Of a DNA stretch of 57,936 bases, positions 52,436-57,936 are shown one piece after another. The position numbers and the translations under genes were made by a program. Source of the DNA: Ornatilinea sp. (GTDB taxonomy: Bacteria > Chloroflexota > Anaerolineae > Anaerolineales > Anaerolineaceae); the NCBI GenBank assembly GCA_018433975.1, contig JAHDQE010000072.1, positions 1 through 57,936 on the forward strand, given 5' to 3'. Below the pieces are notes generated by a model. It worked only from the letters and a program-made list of their open reading frames with translations, was not told the origin of the DNA and did not search any database. The first letter of the stretch is position 1. The number at the start of each line of letters is the position of its first letter.

Positions 52436-53687
52436 GCCCACCTCCATAAATCAGCGTAATGCTGGTACCTTCCCCCGGTGTACTGTTGAGTGTGAAATCC
52501 GCACCGATGGCCTCGGCGCGCTCGCGCATGCCCTGCAAGCCAAATTGGCGTTCAGGGTCAATCTGGTGCAGGTCAAAACCACGCCCGTCATCCGAGAACT
52601 CAAGCCTGAGCGTTCCATTCCTTTGGGTAAGCACCAGCCGGATCTTCCGGGCACCGGCGTGCTGGGTTGCGTTGGTGAGGGCCTCCTGAGTGATGCGGTA
52701 AAAACACTGTTCGACATCCGGCGACAGTTCACCCAGATTTTCATCAATCTCCAGGGTTAAGTCCAACCCAAGGCGTGCGGCGGTGGATTCGGCCTGAGTC
52801 CGCACGGCCAATCCCAGCCCGATATCCTCCAGCGGAGAGGCGCGCAGGGCCTGAAGGGCGCGCCGGGTTTCGGAAAGGCCTTCACGGGTGGAGGCCAGGG
52901 AATTTCCTAACATGGCCTTGGCGCGATCCGGTTCCGTGTCCCACAACGCACGTACTGCTTCCAGCTCTACAGCCACACCGCTGAGGGTGTGGGCGAGGAT
53001 ATCATGCAGTTCGCGCGCCAGACGGTTGCGTTCCCGGCTGAGGGTGAGCTGTTCCAGCGTGGTGGCGTACTGCGCCAGGCGGGCATTTGCCAGTTCCAGT
53101 TCATGCCGCTGAGCACGCTGGCCGGCCATCAGGCTGGTTACCAACCAGCCTACGATCAAATAAGAGACCATGCGGATGATCTCGACCCCTACCAATTGGA
53201 AGGGGAGCGTCAAAGAAGGGGAAGTCTGCTTTATGATGAACCCTACTGTGAGTGCATCCAAAACAATGGTTGAAACGCAGAATTTGATTACGGCCCTGAA
53301 GTCGTACTGCCAGGCGAGAACAACCAGCGGGATGAACAGAACCGGGATCAACTGCCAGGCATTGACCAGCACTGAAGAATCCGCAGGACTGATGAAACGG
53401 AAAAACAGAGCTGTAAATTGTTCCAGGATGGGTCCAATTGTGGCGATTACCACCCCGATTATCAGGTAATACTGTTTGAGAATCTGCTCCAGACGGGGAC
53501 ATACGAGATAACCCACCATCAAGCCGGAGCTGGCCAAGCTGACCCAATACATATAGGGTGGCGTGTCGGGCCAACCAATGTGAATGACCTGGAACAGAAT
53601 TGAGAAGACGATCATGACAAAGCGCACGCTGCTCATCAACCGGAAAGCAGAGAGTACGCCTTGCTCAAGAGGATAGCGTAGTTTCAT
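52410..53687 (-). CDS. HisKA_3-type sensor histidine kinase (LiaS/NarX-like)
   Basis: 425 aa from ATG 53687; the frame is open 41 codons further up but that part holds no signal and lies in the promoter region. About five or six membrane helices form the N-terminal sensor. They are followed by a coiled-coil, the phosphorylated His in RELHDILAHTLSG, and the ATPase lid with DDGRGFD and GLQGMRERAEAIGA. There is no extracellular sensor domain, as in cell-envelope stress kinases. Partner of the adjacent response regulator. Confidence 0.9.
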   Translation of the reverse strand: MKLRYPLEQGVLSAFRLMSSVRFVMIVFSILFQVIHIGWPDTPPYMYWVSLASSGLMVGYLVCPRLEQILKQYYLIIGVVIATIGPILEQFTALFFRFISPADSSVLVNAWQLIPVLFIPLVVLAWQYDFRAVIKFCVSTIVLDALTVGFIIKQTSPSLTLPFQLVGVEIIRMVSYLIVGWLVTSLMAGQRAQRHELELANARLAQYATTLEQLTLSRERNRLARELHDILAHTLSGVAVELEAVRALWDTEPDRAKAMLGNSLASTREGLSETRRALQALRASPLEDIGLGLAVRTQAESTAARLGLDLTLEIDENLGELSPDVEQCFYRITQEALTNATQHAGARKIRLVLTQRNGTLRLEFSDDGRGFDLHQIDPERQFGLQGMRERAEAIGADFTLNSTPGEGTSITLIYGGGHDPTVDLR

Positions 53688-53908
53688 GGCATTATCATAG
53701 CACGATTTAAAACCACAAGCTATTGACCGCAGCAACATGAAGATATGACGGGGGTCATAGGCGGAAGTGATCCGGCTCATGGGAGGTTGTTGCGGGCGAC
53801 ACTCACCCAAATTGAAACCATCTCTTATAGTTAGGCTGCAATACCGGCCAGGCGCATTTAAAGCGCTGGAGCCAGCGAAGTTATCAATTATTTTTAGGAG
53901 AATAGAAA

Positions 53909-55318
53909 ATGAAGAGAAACCTGATCATTGGTGGAATTATCGTTGCCGTATTGTTAGTCGGTTTTTTTGTGCTGCCATCGATATTATCCGGTGGGCAGCA
54001 GGACACTGGCAGTACGCTGCAAACCGAGCCGCTTGCGGTCGGTGAATTGACGGCTTATGTGGGCGCGACGGGAACTGTGCGTTCCAGCCAGAACGCGGTT
54101 CTCAACTGGCAGACCGGCGGAACGGTCGCTTCGGTTTTGGTGGATAAAGGAGATGTGGTCACTTCCGGAACCGTTCTGGCGGAATTGGAGCAGACCTCTC
54201 TTTCGCAGAGCATTATCCTGGCTCAATCCGATCTGATCTCTGCTAAGCAGAACCTGGAGGATGTACTCAATTCCGGCGAAGCGCGTGCCAATGCGCAACT
54301 GGCACTGGTTCAGGCACAGCAAGACCTGGAAGACGCAGAAGAAGATAGCCAGAGCAAACAATACCAGCGCGCCGGTCAGAATACCATTGATATTTCCCGT
54401 GCCGATCTGATCCTTGCAGAGGATGCGCTGGATGATGCTGAAGTAATCTATGACCGGAATGCCGACCGCTCTCAGGATGACCCGATCTATGCGGCCGCTC
54501 TCAGCCAACTGGCAAATGCACGTAAAACCCGCGACAAGGCTTATTACAACTACCAATATGTCGCCGGGCTGCCGGACCCTCTGGATATCTCTGAAGTTGA
54601 GGCTGAATTGGCGCTGGCTCAGGAAAAGCTGCTGGCTGCCGAACGCGAATGGAACCGCCTGAAAGACGGTCCCGACCCGGATGATATTGAAACCGCGCAG
54701 AACCGGGTGACGGCTGCTCAAGCCACCCTGAATCTGGCCCACCTGACCGCACCTTTTAATGGGACTCTGACCGAAATCTCGGTGGACCCGGGTGATGTGG
54801 TCAACGCCGGAACCCGGGCTTTCCGCCTGGATGATCTCTCACGCCTGCTGGTCGATGTGGATGTCTCCGAAGTGGATATCAACGGTGTGCAGATCGGACA
54901 ACCGGCCACCCTGACCTTCGACGCTATCCCGGGAAAAGAATACGCCGGTGTGGTGGATGATGTGGCCGCGGTGGGTAACACCGTCTCCGGCGCGGTCAAC
55001 TTCACCGTGACCATCCAGATTATGGATGCGGATGAAGCAGTGCGTCCCGGTATGACGGCTGCGGTTAATATTGCTGTCCAGCAGTTGGAAAACGCCTTGC
55101 TGGTTCCCAACCGCTCTGTGCGCACCCTGGACGGTCAACGGGTAATCTACATCCTTAAGAATAACCAGTCTGTTACCGTCCCGATTACTCTGGGAGCCAC
55201 ATCCAACACCTACAGCGAGATTCTGGAAGGCGACGTGCAGGCCGGAGATCTGGTTGTGCTCAATCCATCTACAGTGCTGCAAATTCAACCAGGTTCCGGC
55301 AACCGGGGCCCGTTCTAA
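53909..55318 (+). CDS. MacA-like periplasmic/extracytoplasmic adaptor (HlyD family)
   Basis: 469 aa. A membrane helix (LIIGGIIVAVLLVGFFVL) is followed by a biotinyl-lipoyl half, GTVRSSQNAVLNWQTGG and VASVLVDKGDVVTSG. A long coiled-coil (about residues 90-250, heptads rich in Ala/Glu/Leu), the second lipoyl half TAPFNGTLTEISVDPGD, and beta-barrel domains come after. SD taggag precedes ATG 53909. It is the first gene of a three-gene exporter divergent from the two-component system. Confidence 0.9.
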   Translation: MKRNLIIGGIIVAVLLVGFFVLPSILSGGQQDTGSTLQTEPLAVGELTAYVGATGTVRSSQNAVLNWQTGGTVASVLVDKGDVVTSGTVLAELEQTSLSQSIILAQSDLISAKQNLEDVLNSGEARANAQLALVQAQQDLEDAEEDSQSKQYQRAGQNTIDISRADLILAEDALDDAEVIYDRNADRSQDDPIYAAALSQLANARKTRDKAYYNYQYVAGLPDPLDISEVEAELALAQEKLLAAEREWNRLKDGPDPDDIETAQNRVTAAQATLNLAHLTAPFNGTLTEISVDPGDVVNAGTRAFRLDDLSRLLVDVDVSEVDINGVQIGQPATLTFDAIPGKEYAGVVDDVAAVGNTVSGAVNFTVTIQIMDADEAVRPGMTAAVNIAVQQLENALLVPNRSVRTLDGQRVIYILKNNQSVTVPITLGATSNTYSEILEGDVQAGDLVVLNPSTVLQIQPGSGNRGPF

Positions 55319-55332
55319 ATAGGAGATTCACC

Positions 55333-56025
55333 ATGTCTGATAGAAATGAGTGGGTGGTCGATGCTAAAGATCTGACCCGGGTTTACCAGATGGGTGAGAT
55401 TGAGGTACGGGCGCTGCGGGGTGTATCTGTGCAGATCGCTCGCTCGGAAGTGGTTGCCATTATGGGGCCATCCGGATCGGGAAAATCCACTCTGATGAAT
55501 ATTCTGGGCTGCCTGGACCGCCCCACGGACGGACAATATACCCTGGATGGGGAATCCGTCTCGACATTGAATGATGATCAGCTCTCTACCATCCGTAACC
55601 GCAAGGTGGGCTTTGTTTTCCAGAGTTTCAACCTGCTCCCGCGGATCACGGCCGAAGCCAATGTGCTCCTGCCCCTGCGCTATTCCGGCCATTACAACGG
55701 CGACTCAAAAGAGAAAGCCCGCGCCGCGCTGGAAGCCGTGGGGCTGGGTGAGCGGATCCATCACCGCCCTAACGAACTCTCCGGCGGGCAGCAGCAGCGA
55801 GTGGCGATTGCCCGGGCGCTGGTCACCGACCCGGCCATCATCCTGGCGGATGAGCCCACCGGCGCATTGGACAGTAAGTCCGGCCAGGAAATCATGGACA
55901 TCATGCTGAATCTGAACCGCGAGCACGGGACAACCGTCATCTTTGTGACCCACGACCCAAAAATTGCCGAGCTGACCCAGCGGGTGATCCGCATCCTGGA
56001 TGGGAGAATTGAGGAAACCGCATGA
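55333..56025 (+). CDS. MacB/LolD-type ABC exporter ATPase
   Basis: 230 aa. Walker A GPSGSGKST, Q-loop FVFQSFNLLPR, signature LSGGQQQR, Walker B IILADEPTGALD, H-loop VTHD. This is the stand-alone ATPase subtype of MacB exporters. SD aggaga precedes ATG 55333. It overlaps the permease gene by 4 bases (ATGA), so subunit ratios are coupled. Confidence 0.92.
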   Translation: MSDRNEWVVDAKDLTRVYQMGEIEVRALRGVSVQIARSEVVAIMGPSGSGKSTLMNILGCLDRPTDGQYTLDGESVSTLNDDQLSTIRNRKVGFVFQSFNLLPRITAEANVLLPLRYSGHYNGDSKEKARAALEAVGLGERIHHRPNELSGGQQQRVAIARALVTDPAIILADEPTGALDSKSGQEIMDIMLNLNREHGTTVIFVTHDPKIAELTQRVIRILDGRIEETA

Positions 56026-57248
56026 ACCTGTACCAATCTTTTATTGAGGCCCTTGAAAGCCTCGTCTCAAACAAAATGCGCACCGGCCTGACCGTGCTGG
56101 GTGTTGTGATCGGCGTGGCTGCCGTGATTGCCATGCTGGCAGTGGGCGAAGGTGCTCAGTCTTCCATTACCGGGCAGATCGAGGGCATTGGCACCAACGT
56201 GGTTTTTATTTCCCCGGGCGGCGACGAAGATGTGCGCAACCCCAAACCGCTCACGCTGAGCGATGCGGAAGCCCTGGCCGACCCATTGGCAGCGCCCAAT
56301 GTGGCCGCCGTAGCCCCTATTCTCTCGGGGCGGAACGATGTCACTTACGGCGGCGAAAGCAGTTCCGTGTCCATATTGGGCGTGACTCCGGAATATGAAA
56401 TGGTATCAAATGAGGCACTTACAGAAGGTGAATTCATCAATGAGACGGATATTCTGGGACGGGGTTCCGTAGCCGTGATTGGTCCGGACACTGCCGAGAA
56501 GCTGTTCGACCGCACCGATGGCATCACTGGCGAGACTATCCGCATCAACGGGCAGCCTTTCCGGGTGGTCGGCGTGCTGGAATCGAAGGGTGGCACCGGT
56601 TTAGGCAGCCAGGATGACCGTATTCTGGTGCCCATCACCACTGCCCAATCACGGTTGATGCAGCGTGACCCCAAGGATAGTGTGAGCAGTATTCATATCC
56701 AGGCTTCCAGTTCCGAGGGGGTGAATGCCGCGGTTGACGAGATCTCCGAAATACTGCGCCTGCGCCACCGCACCGAGATTGGAATGGATGATTTCACCAT
56801 TTTTACCCAGCAGAGTATCCTCGACACCGCTTCTGCTATTACAGGGGTATTCACTATTTTTCTGGGCGGCGTGGCCGGTATCTCTTTGCTGGTGGGTGGA
56901 ATCGGGATTATGAATATCATGCTGGTTTCGGTGACCGAACGTACCCGCGAAATTGGTCTGCGCAAGGCACTTGGGGCACGCAAACGGGATATTCTTTCTC
57001 AATTCCTGACCGAATCGGTTGTGTTAAGTTTATTGGGCGGGATCATGGGGATTATCCTGGCCTGGATTCTGGCGACCGTGATTGGCGCGGTTGCCGCTGC
57101 AAGCGGGACCCCCATTACCCCTCAGATCAGCCTGGGCTCCATCCTGCTGGCAACTCTTTTCTCAATGGCTGTCGGTCTGCTGTTTGGACTTTATCCGGCT
57201 AACCGGGCTGCCAGTTTACAACCTGTGGAAGCTTTACGTTTTGAATAG
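56022..57248 (+). CDS. MacB/FtsX-type ABC exporter permease
   Basis: 408 aa. An N-terminal helix (GLTVLGVVIGVAAVIAMLAVG) is followed by a MacB periplasmic core domain (about residues 45-250). Three C-terminal helices have the FtsX signature (GGIGIMNIMLVSVTERTREI, KALGAR). Substrate unknown; such systems export peptides, antibiotics or lipoproteins in response to envelope stress. A terminator follows at 57255. Confidence 0.92.
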   Translation: MNLYQSFIEALESLVSNKMRTGLTVLGVVIGVAAVIAMLAVGEGAQSSITGQIEGIGTNVVFISPGGDEDVRNPKPLTLSDAEALADPLAAPNVAAVAPILSGRNDVTYGGESSSVSILGVTPEYEMVSNEALTEGEFINETDILGRGSVAVIGPDTAEKLFDRTDGITGETIRINGQPFRVVGVLESKGGTGLGSQDDRILVPITTAQSRLMQRDPKDSVSSIHIQASSSEGVNAAVDEISEILRLRHRTEIGMDDFTIFTQQSILDTASAITGVFTIFLGGVAGISLLVGGIGIMNIMLVSVTERTREIGLRKALGARKRDILSQFLTESVVLSLLGGIMGIILAWILATVIGAVAAASGTPITPQISLGSILLATLFSMAVGLLFGLYPANRAASLQPVEALRFE

Positions 57249-57254
57249 TCTTGT

Positions 57255-57275
57255 CGGGAGTTTTCTCCCGTTTTT
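57255..57275 (+). terminator. Terminator after the MacB-like permease gene
   Basis: CGGGAG and CTCCCG are separated by TTTT and followed by TTTTT. The lipoprotein gene starts 21 bases later, so some read-through is likely. Confidence 0.75.
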
Positions 57276-57295
57276 AGAAAATAGAGGAAATCGTC

Positions 57296-57936
57296 ATGAA
57301 TAAGAAATTAACCCTTTCAATCTTTGTCTTATCCGCGGCGCTGGTACTGGCTTCCTGCCAGATTCCCACCGTGCCGATTGAGGAGGCCGCCAGCAGCCTT
57401 CAGGCTGCTTCCGTCCAAGCATCTGTCGTGGAAGAGATTCCCACCGCGACTGCCGAACCCACTGCCGTGCCGCAGCCTACTTCTGTGCCGACCGCCGTTC
57501 CACCCGTCACTGACGGTGCAGAACAGGCCGCTCAAGCCTATTTTGAGACCTTGAGGATGCGCGATCATGAAGCTGCCGCGGATCTGGTTTCGGAGTTCAG
57601 CCTGATGGTCTTTCGGATGACCCGTCTGGATGTGATTGACCAGCTCATGCTGGAGTCGGCCGGCGGTATGGATTACACAGGTTTTGAGATTGTGGAAAGC
57701 AGTCTGCTTGATGAACAGACCGCTCTGGTACAGGTCAAATACGAAGGTCAGGTAGAAGGAACTGCACCGGAGGAAGCTGCAACAGAAGAGGCTGTAACAG
57801 AGGAGGCTGTAACAGAGGAAGCTGCAACAGAAGAAGCTGCAACAGAGGAGGCTGCAACAGAGGGGGCTGCAACAGAGGGGGCTGCAACAGAGGGGGCTGC
57901 AACAGAGGGGGCTGCAACAGAGGGGGCTGCAACAGA
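57296..57936 (+). CDS. Lipoprotein with pentapeptide repeats, runs off the window
   Basis: 213 codons visible from ATG 57296 (SD agagga), no stop before the window ends. Signal peptide with lipobox LASC (Cys20), a Pro/Thr/Val-rich linker, then a small helical/beta domain (AAQAYFETLRMRDHEAAADLV to ALVQVKYEG) of the NTF2/DUF4878-like type, a tentative call. It ends in repeated EEAAT/EGAAT units. The gene follows the MacAB-like exporter and may be an accessory surface protein. Where the product ends cannot be known. Confidence 0.75.
   Translation, partial: MNKKLTLSIFVLSAALVLASCQIPTVPIEEAASSLQAASVQASVVEEIPTATAEPTAVPQPTSVPTAVPPVTDGAEQAAQAYFETLRMRDHEAAADLVSEFSLMVFRMTRLDVIDQLMLESAGGMDYTGFEIVESSLLDEQTALVQVKYEGQVEGTAPEEAATEEAVTEEAVTEEAATEEAATEEAATEGAATEGAATEGAATEGAATEGAAT
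57776..57936 (+). repeat. 15-bp in-frame tandem repeat at the window edge
   Basis: About 10.7 units of gctgcaacagaggag/ggg encode AATEE then AATEG. The first units differ by point changes; the last five complete units are identical, indicating recent expansion or an assembly-collapsed array. The true copy number is unknown because the window stops inside it. Confidence 0.92.

Noticed and set aside
57776..57936. CRISPR-like direct repeats
   Set aside because: Units are adjacent with no spacers, 15 bp long and in frame with a lipoprotein.

Overview
The window reads as a chromosomal segment of an anaerobic or facultative bacterium, most likely Chloroflexota class Anaerolineae. This is inferred from lipoproteins with Glu/Ala/Pro-rich pentapeptide linkers, a one-TM Flp-type pilin-like protein, a small 'YLDPGSGS' membrane protein beside a methyltransferase and a sulfatase-like protein, and an alpha-2-macroglobulin-like protein with no visible lipobox. 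No rRNA, phage, IS element or CRISPR array was found. Base composition is uneven by eye: about 38.8-51.5 kb is AT-rich, while the macroglobulin gene and the right end are GC-rich, so several cassettes may have different histories.

Region 1 (1-17.9 kb, all +) is a nucleobase degradation island. It begins inside a YgeW-like carbamoyltransferase. A BMP-type nucleoside-binding lipoprotein, two tandem creatininase-family amidohydrolases and a Nup-type ABC transporter (ATPase and two permeases) follow. Next come a GarR-like reductase, an XdhD-like FeS-molybdenum hydroxylase, a dihydropyrimidinase/hydantoinase, an SsnA-like aminohydrolase, a PreT/PreA-like oxidoreductase pair and a DUF1537 sugar-acid kinase. 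Together they could import nucleosides or bases, oxidise or reduce the ring, open it, and dispose of small carbon and nitrogen products.

Region 2 (17.9-23.2 kb) holds a three-gene envelope operon (53-aa membrane protein, methyltransferase, sulfatase-like protein) flanked by two degenerate copies of a noncoding repeat with an identical GNRA-loop hairpin. The left copy abuts the 3' half of a dead tRNA-Thr(CGT). A serine-acetyltransferase-like gene follows. Region 3 (23.2-31.6 kb) has a 2037-aa thioester macroglobulin, a convergent serine hydrolase and a DUF1697 gene. Region 4 (31.9-38.3 kb) is a sugar ABC importer without ATPase, a two-domain protein ending in a GmhA-like SIS domain, and a pilin-like gene pair.

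Region 5 (38.9-44.2 kb) is a Dlt-like operon containing a formyltransferase: adenylation enzyme, formyltransferase, carrier protein, MBOAT acyltransferase and DltD-like protein. It suggests an N-formyl-aminoacyl decoration of a surface polymer and is the strongest candidate for an undescribed system. Region 6 (44.4-51.5 kb, -) holds an hcp remnant and a fructoselysine-type operon (frlD, frlB, GntR/UTRA regulator) with a peptide-type ABC importer lacking ATPases. A consensus promoter there overlaps a nested palindromic operator. Region 7 (51.7-57.9 kb) is a NarL/LiaS-type two-component pair divergent from a MacAB-like exporter, then a lipoprotein whose 15-bp tandem repeat runs off the window.
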